Positions 43,450 through 51,852 of a stretch of DNA of 64,000 nucleotides are shown piece after piece (within the stretch, counting starts at the first letter, position 1; every line of letters begins with the position of its first letter). The translations under genes and the position numbers were made by a program. The notes under the pieces were generated by a model. It was given only the letters and a program-made list of their open reading frames with translations, made no database searches and had not been told where the DNA came from. The stretch is from Bacteroides fluxus YIT 12057. GTDB lineage: Bacteria; Bacteroidota; Bacteroidia; Bacteroidales; Bacteroidaceae. The stretch lies in assembly GCF_000195635.1 (NCBI RefSeq), contig NZ_GL882621.1, positions 49,889 to 113,888 of the forward strand. Direction: 5' to 3'.

Positions 43450-44853
43450 ATGAAGAAGATGAATGATATAAAACTGTGGTGCACCTTATATATAAAGAGG
43501 CATTTCGTTGCATTGGTTAAGATGTGGCAAAGTAGAAAAAAAGCTTATTTGCCATTCTTCACTTCATTGGGGCTGGTGGCTGCAATAGCAATTCAGGGAG
43601 TTTGGCTAAATAATACCTATATATTAATAGAGGAGAACCTGCGTAAAGAAAGCAGTGAGGCGATTGCTGAGGCGGTAAGGAAAGAAGCCTCTATTCGTTT
43701 TGCTACAACACCTAAAGGGACAAGAATAGACGGTTCTTCCAAGAATGATACTGTTCCGGAAAACACTTTTTTTTATGAAGGAATTACGGATCTGGGCTAT
43801 CCGATGAATATGGATACGGTTGATTCCATAGCTTCTGTTCTCTTAAAAGAATATGGAATTGAAGACGACTTCGTGGTATGTGAAGTGAAGTTGCGGAGTA
43901 GGGAGTTGTTGAGACAAAGTAAGATATTGAATTTTTCTCGTGATACAATTCGAAGTAAAGCTGTTCCGGTAAGAACGGATTTGTCGGAAGGTGTAGAACT
44001 TCTCCTTATTAATCCTTACAAGACTTTTTTTGAACGCATGGGTTTGCTTATGATAGCCTCCTTTATCATGTTGGTTTTAGTAATCGGTTGCATTGTTTAT
44101 CAGATAAAAGTAATCATCTACCAGAAAAAAGTGGCCAAACTTCGCGAGGACTTCTCATACGCTATGATTCATGACATGAAGACGCCGCTTAGCTCTATCA
44201 TGATGTGCTCTGATGCGTTGAATGACGAGAAAATAGAAAGCATACCGGAATTGAAAAAGAGCTTTCTGGGAGTTGTAAAGTCCGAAACTGTGCATTTGTT
44301 GAAGTTGATAAACAAGCTGCTGACCATTTCGAAGTTGGAAAGCCATAAGTTGACGATGGTCAAAGAGAAAGTACAACTGGAACCGATGCTTGGGAGAATA
44401 AGGGAAACCTTTAAGGCGAAATCTACCAAGCCGTTGTATTTCACGTTAAACCTGCAAGCCAGGGAAGTGGATGCCGACAAGGAATATCTGGAAGAGGCTG
44501 TCTATAACTTGGTGGATAATGCCGTCAAATATTCTAAAGACGAGGGGGAAGTGGAGGTGGAGATAACTTCGGAATGTAGCGGAGGTTATTCTTGCATCAA
44601 GGTACGCGACAATGGCATCGGCTTTTCCGAGGAGGACAAGCGGAAGATATTCGATAAATTTGAGCGTGGTTCTGCCATCAAAAGTTCCCGTTTGGGCAAG
44701 GTGGCGGGGTTCGGATTGGGACTGAACTATGTGTATCAGGTGATGGAGGCACATGGAGGGACAGTGACGGCGAGTAGCGTAGTTGGAAAATTCAGTGAAT
44801 TTACGTTGTATATGCCGGCATTGGAGGAAGAGGATACTGAAAACAAAGAATGA
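43450..44853 (+). CDS. Sensor histidine kinase (RprX-like)
   Basis: This protein of about 467 residues has two membrane helices (near residues 32-50 and 195-215) enclosing a periplasmic sensor of about 145 residues, then a HisKA domain with phosphorylated His in FSYAMIHDMKTPLSS, and an HATPase domain with N box VYNLVDNAVKYSKDEG, G1 DNGIGFSEED and G2 GFGLGLNYVYQVME. I start it at 43450 (MKKMNDIK) because the promoter element overlaps the longer frame. It precedes an OmpR-family regulator and is divergent from the GG-peptide 1 gene. The periplasmic domain may sense the exported peptide; that is inference. Confidence 0.9.
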   Translation: MKKMNDIKLWCTLYIKRHFVALVKMWQSRKKAYLPFFTSLGLVAAIAIQGVWLNNTYILIEENLRKESSEAIAEAVRKEASIRFATTPKGTRIDGSSKNDTVPENTFFYEGITDLGYPMNMDTVDSIASVLLKEYGIEDDFVVCEVKLRSRELLRQSKILNFSRDTIRSKAVPVRTDLSEGVELLLINPYKTFFERMGLLMIASFIMLVLVIGCIVYQIKVIIYQKKVAKLREDFSYAMIHDMKTPLSSIMMCSDALNDEKIESIPELKKSFLGVVKSETVHLLKLINKLLTISKLESHKLTMVKEKVQLEPMLGRIRETFKAKSTKPLYFTLNLQAREVDADKEYLEEAVYNLVDNAVKYSKDEGEVEVEITSECSGGYSCIKVRDNGIGFSEEDKRKIFDKFERGSAIKSSRLGKVAGFGLGLNYVYQVMEAHGGTVTASSVVGKFSEFTLYMPALEEEDTENKE

Positions 44854-44856
44854 TAC

Positions 44857-45570
44857 ATGGAAAACAAAATTAAGTTGCTGTTGGTGGAAGATGATATCAC
44901 CTTGACCTATGTAGTGAAGAATACCCTGGAAGGGTTGATTGGGGGATATGAAGTAATTACGGCTGCCAATGGGCAGGAAGGCTTGAAAGCGTATAAGGAG
45001 CATCGTCCGGATATCATTATCTCAGATGTGGAAATGCCTGAAATGAATGGGCTTCAGATGCTGGAACGCATCCGTGAGGTGGATTGTGATACGCCTATCT
45101 TATTGGCTTCGGCATTGGGTACGCCCACTGATGTGACCAACGGGTATAAGTTAGGAGCCGACAATTATGTGAAGAAGCCTTTTGTTGCTGAAGAACTGGA
45201 TGCCCATATACATGCTTTGCTTAAATTGAGAAAAGGGCAGCCCTTGCGCAATGAAACGAACTGCTATTACTTCGGCGATTACAAACTGGACGCCGAACAT
45301 GCTACCTTGAAAAATGACAAAGCCGGTAAGAATGTAGTACTAAGTCGGCGCGAAGCCGGAATTCTCAAACTTCTTGCACAGAACAAGAATCAAGTGGTGA
45401 AACGGGGCGCCATTGTCAGTCATAACTGGGAAACCGAGGATGAAAACGACTACTTTATTTCCCGTAGTCTTGATACCTATCTGGTGAAACTACGCAAATG
45501 CTTGGAAGATGATCCCACTGTTTCCATAAAGACAGTCAGAGGAGTAGGGCTGATGCTGGTAGAGGAATAA
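44857..45570 (+). CDS. OmpR/PhoB-family response regulator (RprY-like)
   Basis: This 237-residue protein has a receiver domain (LLVEDDITLTYVVKN; phospho-Asp in IIISDVEMPEMNG near residue 54; KKP near residue 107) and a winged-helix output domain (LSRREAGILKLLAQNKNQVV, then FISRSLDTYLVKLRKCLEDD). It lies three bases after the kinase stop. Regulators of this family bind direct repeats with about 11-base spacing, and four such GTTAG triads lie in the adjacent 4 kb, so they are its likely targets. Confidence 0.92.
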   Translation: MENKIKLLLVEDDITLTYVVKNTLEGLIGGYEVITAANGQEGLKAYKEHRPDIIISDVEMPEMNGLQMLERIREVDCDTPILLASALGTPTDVTNGYKLGADNYVKKPFVAEELDAHIHALLKLRKGQPLRNETNCYYFGDYKLDAEHATLKNDKAGKNVVLSRREAGILKLLAQNKNQVVKRGAIVSHNWETEDENDYFISRSLDTYLVKLRKCLEDDPTVSIKTVRGVGLMLVEE

Positions 45571-45576
45571 GGATAT

Positions 45577-45621
45577 AAAGAAAGAGAGCTGTCCGCCAAC
45601 CGCAGACAGCTCTCTTTCTTT
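45577..45621. terminator. Bidirectional terminator between regulator and efflux operon
   Basis: A 17-bp perfect stem, AAAGAAAGAGAGCTGTC paired with GACAGCTCTCTTTCTTT, separates convergent genes. Confidence 0.88.
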
Positions 45622-46840
45622 ATAACCGGCTTTTGAAAATCTGTGCCATCGCCTTCTGGTATTGATTCTCCAATTGCAGGAGGTTCATCTTGCTTTGGTA
45701 CACTACCGAGATTTCCACAAAATATTCAATCATGCTGATTTGCCCTCCCATGAGTGCCTGTTTCAGCAGGGTCAAGTCTTGCTGTTGCCGGAAGGTACGC
45801 TCGTACTCTTCCATGGAAGTATGCAGATTGCGGGCTTCTTCATACAGTTGCCATAAAGCAGAACTGGCTTGCAGGGCGGCATTCTCCTTCTGGTACTCTA
45901 TGTTGAGGGCTTGTGACTTGGCCATTTTAACCTTACTGCGATTTTCGAATATCGGGAAAGAGAAGCCTACTACTACTCCGTTCAGCGGATGCCCGCTTTC
46001 CGTATTGCGGCGGTAGCCTAATTCCAGTTTGGGCAACCATCCCTGCTTGCTGGCGGAAATCTGTTTGCGGGCTGCGGCGCTTTCCCCATGGAGTGACTGC
46101 AGGGCGGGGTCTGCGGCGAGGAGCTCATCGCATACCTGCTGGAAGTTGACGGGCAGCGGAGCGGCGGGATATTCCGTCAAGCCGAGCACTTCGGCAACCG
46201 GACGGTCACTGACGATCAAGGTTTGATTGCCATTCAAGGCAGTCAGTTCCTTCAACTTATTGTTCAATGCGGTTGCGTTCATGCGGGCTTCCGTGCGCAC
46301 ATTCAGTAATTCTAAATTGATTTTGTTAGTCTCCAGAGCGTTGGCGTCTCCGGTTTCCAGACGTTTGTTGTACATGGCAGACAATTCTTCCGCATTCTTC
46401 AGACGTTCGTCAAGTAAGGATTGCTGGCGTTGCAGCATGATGATGTCCAGGCATATCTCTTTGGCCTGAAGCAATATTTGCTGGCGGAATGCTGTCGCTT
46501 GAGCGTCCAGTGCATTTGTTTTCAGACGATTCATCTTCCCGCGGGTGGCATAAAGCGTGGGGAAGTCAAAACTTTGGGAAATAACCAGTTCGCCCACCGT
46601 CTCGTCGCTATTCTTCGAATCCCATAGATAAGCGTATGACAAGGTCGGGTCGGCCAGATTGTTATTGGTCTTGTTTTCCAGTTTTTGCGAAGAAATGAGT
46701 TGGGCATTGGCTTGCAACTCTTTGTTGTTCGCTTCAATTTGCCGGAGCACGGCATGGATAACCTCCTCCCGTCCCTCTCCAAAGGAGAGGGAAAAGGGAA
46801 TGATACAGGCTGTAATGGTGGCGATTATTATCTTTTTCAT
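45620..46840 (-). CDS. TolC-family outer-membrane efflux protein (CzcC-like)
   Basis: This 406-residue outer-membrane channel protein has a signal peptide (residues 1-19) and two coiled-coil repeats typical of the family (for example LSAMYNKRLETGDANALETN and LTLLKQALMGGQISMIEYF). Just after the signal sequence residues 18-28 (SLSFGEGREE) come from a palindromic repeat shared with ilvB. It is the last gene of the czc-type operon, 30 bases after the RND pump. Confidence 0.9.
   Translation of the reverse strand: MKKIIIATITACIIPFSLSFGEGREEVIHAVLRQIEANNKELQANAQLISSQKLENKTNNNLADPTLSYAYLWDSKNSDETVGELVISQSFDFPTLYATRGKMNRLKTNALDAQATAFRQQILLQAKEICLDIIMLQRQQSLLDERLKNAEELSAMYNKRLETGDANALETNKINLELLNVRTEARMNATALNNKLKELTALNGNQTLIVSDRPVAEVLGLTEYPAAPLPVNFQQVCDELLAADPALQSLHGESAAARKQISASKQGWLPKLELGYRRNTESGHPLNGVVVGFSFPIFENRSKVKMAKSQALNIEYQKENAALQASSALWQLYEEARNLHTSMEEYERTFRQQQDLTLLKQALMGGQISMIEYFVEISVVYQSKMNLLQLENQYQKAMAQIFKSRL
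46762..46797 (-). repeat. GC-rich palindromic repeat, copy 2, in frame in the tolC-like gene
   Basis: TCCCTCTCCAAAGGAGAGGG with a flanking CCTCCTCCC stretch. Read on the minus strand it encodes SLSFGEGREE near the mature N-terminus. Confidence 0.7.
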
Positions 46841-46870
46841 GCGTAAATATTTTAATTAAGATGGGTAACT

Positions 46871-49800
46871 CTACTCCCTCTCTTCCGGAGAGGGTTCGGG
46901 GGAGGTTTGGGTATGCATCATCAGATAAACAATCGGAATGATGAAACCGTTCAGGAACGTGGAAGTCAAAAGTCCGCCCAAGATAACCTTTGCCATAGGG
47001 CTCTGTATTTCATTACCGGGCAAATCGCCACTGAGTGCCAATGGAATAAGAGCCAGTGCAGAAGACAGCGCAGTCATCAGAATCGGATTGAGGCGATCCA
47101 GAGAACCGCGGATGACACTGTCGTAAATACTGTAACCTTCTTCATGCTGCAAATGGTTGTAGTGGCTGATTAACAGCATACCGTTGCGGGTGGCGATACC
47201 GAATAAGGAAATGAAGCCGATGATAGCCGGAATGCTTACTTCGCCCGTTGTAATGAGCAGTGCAAATACACCGCCGATCAATGCCAGCGGCAGGTTGATG
47301 AGGATGATCGCACTCTCTTTTACACTGCGGAACTCATGGTAAAGCAACAGGAAGATGACAACGATAGACATGAATGAGGTCAATGCCAATGTACGGCTTG
47401 CGGCCTGTTCGCTTTCAAACTGGCCCCCATATTCTACGTGATATCCTTCCGGTAACTTGATTTGCTTGTCCACACGGTCCTGTATGTCATTGACGACACT
47501 TCGCAGGTCACGGTCCGCCACGTTGGCGGAGATCACGATCTTGCGCTTTACGTTCTCGCGGCTGATGGTATTGGGCCCCATGGCAGAGCGTACTTCAGCC
47601 ACGTAGTTCAGGGGAATTTTCTGCCCGTCGCCCGTATCAATCATCAGATTGCGTATTTTATCCATCTCGTCGCGCAGGTCGTCCTTGACACGTACGGTCA
47701 AATCAAAACTTTTCCCCTTCTCGTAAACCTGCGATACGGCTTCACCTGCCAGGCAGACATTGACGAATTCGGAGAATTCCGGCAAGGAAATGCCGTACTT
47801 GGCAAGCATTTCCCGTTTGGGAGTGATGACAAGCTGCGGACGTTCAATCTGCTGTTCCACGTTCAGGTCGGCAATGCCGGGGATATCCTGTATGGTGGAC
47901 TTGATTTCGTTTCCTAAAGTAAACATACGGTTCAGGTCGTCACCGAACAGCTTGATGGCGATATTGGCCTTTGTACCCGACAGCATGGCGTCAATACGGT
48001 GGCTGATGGGTTGCCCTATTTCTATATTGGCTCCTATAATGGTTCCCAGTTTTTCCCGTACCTCGGCTACCAGTTCGCTGCGCGAACGGTCTTTCAGTTC
48101 AAACGGTGCCTCTATCTCGGATACATTCACGCCCAAGGCATGCTCATCCAATTCTGCACGTCCTGTCTTGCGGGCAACGGTCTGTATTTCCGGGATGGAC
48201 AGAAGCAGCTCTTCGGCACGGTGTCCCATCTTGTCACTTTCTTCCAGCGAGATGCCCGGAAGAGAAGAGATATTGATGGTGAAGGAACCTTCATTGAAGG
48301 GGGGCAAGAATGAGCGTCCCAGTGTGAAGAAGCAGATGAGTGCCACTGCAAATATACCGATGGTACCTCCAAGTACGCTTTTCTTGTGTCCCAGAACAAA
48401 AGTCAAGGCGGCGGAATACCATTGTTTCATCTTGCGCGCCACGATGGAATCCCCCGTGGTATTCTCCTTTCTGATTTTTTCTTTCCCCAACAGATAAGAG
48501 CAGAGAACAGGGGTTACTGTCAATGCAACCAGGGTCGATGCGGCCAATGCGACGATGAAAGCAATGCCCAGCGGCACTAACATACGTCCTTCCATGCCAC
48601 TCAGGAAAAACAAGGGAACGAAACTTACCACGATAATCAATGTGGAATTCAGAATAGGCATACGGACTTCCTTGGAGGCGTTGAACACCACATCCAATAT
48701 CGAAAGTCTTTCTTCAGCAGGTTTCAACCGGTTTTCCCGTAACCGTTTGTAAACGTTTTCCACATCCACGATGGCATCGTCCACCAGGGAACCGATGGCA
48801 ATGGCCATACCTCCGAGACTCATCGTGTTGATGGTGAATCCCATGTAGTGAAGCGCCAATAGTGAGGCGACCAGAGACAATGGAAGTGTCACCAGTGAAA
48901 TGACGGTGGTACGTACATTGGCGAGGAACAGGAAAAGTACGATTACGACGAAGATTCCTCCTTCGAGAAGAGACTTCTGGACATTGCCGATAGAGCTTTC
49001 TATAAAGCGGCTTTGCCGGAAAATATCCGTGGATACTTTCACGTCGGGCGGCAAGTTTTTCTGTAAATCCTTTAAGGAAGCCTCCAGTTTGTCCGTAAGT
49101 TCCAGCGTACTGGTAGCGGGTTGTTTGGTTACTGTCATCAGCACGGCAGGCTTGCCGCGTTCGGAAGCTGTGCCCAGTTTGGGCAGCTTGGCTCCGATAC
49201 GTACATCGGCGATATCTTCCAGTATGACGGGAGCACCGGAAGTTCCGTTGCTGCGTACTACGGCACGTGCCAGCTGCTCTACACGGTCTGTAGAAAGCAC
49301 CCCGCGGACGATATATTCGTTACCATATTCGTAGAGCACCCCGCCATTGGCGTTCAGGTTCATTTCACGGGTCACGTTCATGACTTCGTCTAAAGTTATC
49401 CCATAATGGCGCATGCGTTCAGGGTCAAGCTGTATCTGATATTCCTTGATGTCTCCTCCCAGTACGGCCACTTGCGCCACACCTCCGGTGGAAAGCAATC
49501 GGGGGCGTATGGTCCAGTCGGCGATGGTACGTAAGTCCAGCATGGAGGTACTGTCTGCGGTCAATCCCACAATCAGCATTTCACCGAGGATGGAAGATTG
49601 CGGGCCGAGAGTCGGCTTTCCTACATTGGCCGGTAATGATTCACTTACTACAGCCAACTTCTCGCTGACAATCTGGCGGGCCAGATAGACATCCGTATCC
49701 CAATCGAATTCTACCCATACGACAGAGAAACCGTTGGTTGAGGAGGAGCGTACACGACGGACACCTGTTGCGCCGTTGACGGCTGTTTCTACCGGGAAAG

Positions 49801-49996
49801 TAACCAGTTGTTCCACTTCTTCTGCCGCCATGCCGTTTGCTTCTGTCATGATGACTACTGTAGGCGCATTGAGATCAGGGAACACATCTACTTCCGTATG
49901 CATGGCGGTGTAAGTACCGCCGATCAATAACAGCACCGAGGCTACAAGTACCAGGATGCGGTTTTGGAGTGAGAAATGTATAATTTTGTTTAACAT
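46871..49996 (-). CDS. czcA: CzcA/CusA-type heavy-metal RND efflux pump
   Basis: This 1041-residue inner-membrane pump has 12 predicted helices and the HME-RND signature IGSLVDDAIVDVENVYKRLR near residue 398; DVFPDLNAPTVVIMTEANGM near residue 35 is typical of the family. It exports divalent or monovalent metal ions by proton antiport. The C-terminus (TSPEPSPEERE) is encoded by a copy of a palindromic repeat at 46872-46905. It lies between adaptor and channel genes; the metal (Zn/Co/Cd/Ni or Cu) is not assigned. Confidence 0.93.
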   Translation of the reverse strand: MLNKIIHFSLQNRILVLVASVLLLIGGTYTAMHTEVDVFPDLNAPTVVIMTEANGMAAEEVEQLVTFPVETAVNGATGVRRVRSSSTNGFSVVWVEFDWDTDVYLARQIVSEKLAVVSESLPANVGKPTLGPQSSILGEMLIVGLTADSTSMLDLRTIADWTIRPRLLSTGGVAQVAVLGGDIKEYQIQLDPERMRHYGITLDEVMNVTREMNLNANGGVLYEYGNEYIVRGVLSTDRVEQLARAVVRSNGTSGAPVILEDIADVRIGAKLPKLGTASERGKPAVLMTVTKQPATSTLELTDKLEASLKDLQKNLPPDVKVSTDIFRQSRFIESSIGNVQKSLLEGGIFVVIVLFLFLANVRTTVISLVTLPLSLVASLLALHYMGFTINTMSLGGMAIAIGSLVDDAIVDVENVYKRLRENRLKPAEERLSILDVVFNASKEVRMPILNSTLIIVVSFVPLFFLSGMEGRMLVPLGIAFIVALAASTLVALTVTPVLCSYLLGKEKIRKENTTGDSIVARKMKQWYSAALTFVLGHKKSVLGGTIGIFAVALICFFTLGRSFLPPFNEGSFTINISSLPGISLEESDKMGHRAEELLLSIPEIQTVARKTGRAELDEHALGVNVSEIEAPFELKDRSRSELVAEVREKLGTIIGANIEIGQPISHRIDAMLSGTKANIAIKLFGDDLNRMFTLGNEIKSTIQDIPGIADLNVEQQIERPQLVITPKREMLAKYGISLPEFSEFVNVCLAGEAVSQVYEKGKSFDLTVRVKDDLRDEMDKIRNLMIDTGDGQKIPLNYVAEVRSAMGPNTISRENVKRKIVISANVADRDLRSVVNDIQDRVDKQIKLPEGYHVEYGGQFESEQAASRTLALTSFMSIVVIFLLLYHEFRSVKESAIILINLPLALIGGVFALLITTGEVSIPAIIGFISLFGIATRNGMLLISHYNHLQHEEGYSIYDSVIRGSLDRLNPILMTALSSALALIPLALSGDLPGNEIQSPMAKVILGGLLTSTFLNGFIIPIVYLMMHTQTSPEPSPEERE
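46872..46905 (-). repeat. GC-rich palindromic repeat, copy 3, encodes the CzcA C-terminus
   Basis: The stretch ACTCCCTCTCTTCCGGAGAG followed by GGTTCGGGGGAGG supplies the last codons and stop of the RND pump gene (PEPSPEERE then stop), in the opposite orientation to copies 1 and 2. Confidence 0.7.
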
Positions 49997-50013
49997 GTGG
50001 AGTAGAGTTTGAA

Positions 50014-51270
50014 TTAGTGTTCATGACTATGTGCCGGTATTGCATTGCTTGCGGATGCCAGTTTCACTTGATAGGCTCCCCGGGTAACTACACGGTCGCC
50101 GGCCTTTACGCCGGAAAGAATCTGTACGCTTTCACCATTGTCCGCACCGAGAGTGACCAGCTGCTTTTTATAGCCTTCTTCATCCAGTTGCAGATAGACG
50201 AAGAAACTGCCTTGTTCCTCGGTCAGTGCGCTATGGGGCAGGGATATGACGTTTTCCATCGGCGAAGACAGTAGGAATACTTCAACGAACGCTCCCGGAA
50301 TAATGTCGCCTTTGTTGTCGAATTCGAATGTTACGGGAACATAATAGCCGTTTTCACCCGATGCTTTGCCATACGAAAGCATGCGTCCGCTTAAATCTTT
50401 CAAGCTATACACTTTGCTATTGTAAGGAGTACAGAAATTGGCGGAGCCGATAGTGCTCAGATAAGGATAATACTTCTCCGACACATCGGCACGGAGAAAC
50501 AATTTCCGGTTCTGGGTGATGCTGACCAGCGGCTGTCCCACATTCACATAGTCTCCCTCCTTTACCAGCAGGCTCTTGACGTATCCGCCGATGGGGGAGG
50601 TTACAATCTGTCCGTTGGCCGACTGGTTCTTGGCCACGGCCTCATAACTGATACGTGCGTTCTCGTAGGTCTGTTCTGCTTGTGCAAACTCTTTTTCCGA
50701 TACAATCTTATTGCCGACAAGCGCTTTCATGCGTTCGTATTCTTTCTTGGAAACCTCGTAAGCGATACGGGCTTTTTGCACAGGGTCGCCGTCCGCCATA
50801 TTTTTAGATGACAGGACAACCAAGGGGGTACCTTTGCCTACGCTCATACCTTCTATTACCTGGCCTCTGAAAGAAACGACCCCTGCTACGGTGGCTACGG
50901 CTACGCTTTCATCTCCCTGGGCAGCCATTACCTGTCCGCTGGTCTTAATGACTTGATGGAAAGTTCCCGGTTCTATCACGTCAGTCTCTACTCCGGCTGC
51001 CCGGGCCTTGGCGGGAGGAAGGATAATCTCGTCAGTGCCTCCTTCGCGGCTTTCGCCTTCGTGCCCGTGGTCATGCCCTTCATGTTCATGGCCTTCATGT
51101 TCATGTCCTTCGTGTTCATGATTGTGCCCTTCATGTCCGTGGGCATCTTCTTGTTCGTGGTTATGACTTTCCGTTTTATGGTTGTGTCCTTCGTGGTTTT
51201 CTCCGGACTTACTGTTACAGGAGCCCAGCAGGAATAATCCGATGGCTCCCATGAAAATAAATTTCTTCAT
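50014..51270 (-). CDS. czcB: RND efflux periplasmic adaptor with His-rich N-terminus (CzcB-like)
   Basis: This 418-residue lipoprotein (lipobox LLGSC, residues 15-19) has a metal-binding stretch of about 50 residues after the anchor made of HEGHEH-type repeats (roughly residues 25-75), then a barrel-hairpin-barrel adaptor (VVSFRGQVIEGMSVGKGTPL and VTSPIGGYVKSLLVKEGDYV). It captures metal and passes it to the pump. The repeat DNA (CATGTTCATGGCC-type units on the plus strand) may vary in copy number between strains. Confidence 0.92.
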   Translation of the reverse strand: MKKFIFMGAIGLFLLGSCNSKSGENHEGHNHKTESHNHEQEDAHGHEGHNHEHEGHEHEGHEHEGHDHGHEGESREGGTDEIILPPAKARAAGVETDVIEPGTFHQVIKTSGQVMAAQGDESVAVATVAGVVSFRGQVIEGMSVGKGTPLVVLSSKNMADGDPVQKARIAYEVSKKEYERMKALVGNKIVSEKEFAQAEQTYENARISYEAVAKNQSANGQIVTSPIGGYVKSLLVKEGDYVNVGQPLVSITQNRKLFLRADVSEKYYPYLSTIGSANFCTPYNSKVYSLKDLSGRMLSYGKASGENGYYVPVTFEFDNKGDIIPGAFVEVFLLSSPMENVISLPHSALTEEQGSFFVYLQLDEEGYKKQLVTLGADNGESVQILSGVKAGDRVVTRGAYQVKLASASNAIPAHSHEH

Positions 51271-51373
51271 GATAATATTATTGTTCTTGATTTTCTAATT
51301 GGATGTAAAATTAGGAAATGAGACATGCGATCCGGTTGCATGGTTGATGGGCCGGATGGCGTTTGTCTCCGGC

Positions 51374-51790
51374 TTATGCGCCGGCAAGAATATACGGAGG
51401 GGCACGAAGTCCCGTAGCACGTGTGATAAACGTGCTGTGGAGAGATTCCAGATAGATACCGTCCTGCCTCTTTATGTCATTTTCGGGCAGAACCAGTAAT
51501 TTGAAGATGGGTTCAAAGAAAAGGGTGACCACCCACATTGCATCGGGATGCGCCCATGCGTCATTACCCGTATTGGGCGTTTGCTGCACGAAGTACGTGG
51601 TGACACATCCGGTGTCGCAGCAACAATGTTCATTGGCAGGGCTATGACGGTGCTCACAACAATCTTTTGTGATGTCGTTCTTCATGCAGATCAGTCCGTC
51701 GGCGTGGTGATGGTGAGGAATGACGGGTATCACCAGCATAACCATGCTGATGAAAAACAAGAAGTAGGTGATATACTGTTTCTTTTTCAT
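51374..51790 (-). CDS. His/Cys-rich small membrane protein of the efflux operon
   Basis: This protein of about 138 residues has an N-terminal helix (YITYFLFFISMVMLVIPVIP), then HHHHADGLICMKNDITKDCC and EHCCCDTGCVTTYF, both clearly metal-binding in character, and ends in LRAPPYILAGA. I start it at 51790 (MKKKQYITY) since the promoter element TATCTTTG (51812-51819) overlaps the longer frame. It opens the czc-type operon. It looks like a paralogue of the His-rich protein at 31815. Confidence 0.75.
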   Translation of the reverse strand: MKKKQYITYFLFFISMVMLVIPVIPHHHHADGLICMKNDITKDCCEHRHSPANEHCCCDTGCVTTYFVQQTPNTGNDAWAHPDAMWVVTLFFEPIFKLLVLPENDIKRQDGIYLESLHSTFITRATGLRAPPYILAGA

Positions 51791-51811
51791 TCCTCTATCT
51801 TTGAGCGGACA

Positions 51812-51819
51812 CAAAGATA
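51812..51819 (-). promoter_or_regulatory. Bacteroides -7 element of the metal efflux operon
   Basis: TATCTTTG on the minus strand, 22 bases before the ATG at 51790. Confidence 0.55.
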
Positions 51820-51852
51820 GAGGTTAATGTATTAATAACCAAATACAAGATG

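Noticed and set aside
45620..46840. TolC-like protein as the outer-membrane channel of the peptide exporter
   Set aside because: It is on the far side of a strong terminator and is co-directional and adjacent to czcA/czcB, so it belongs to metal efflux; shared use cannot be excluded but is not supported.
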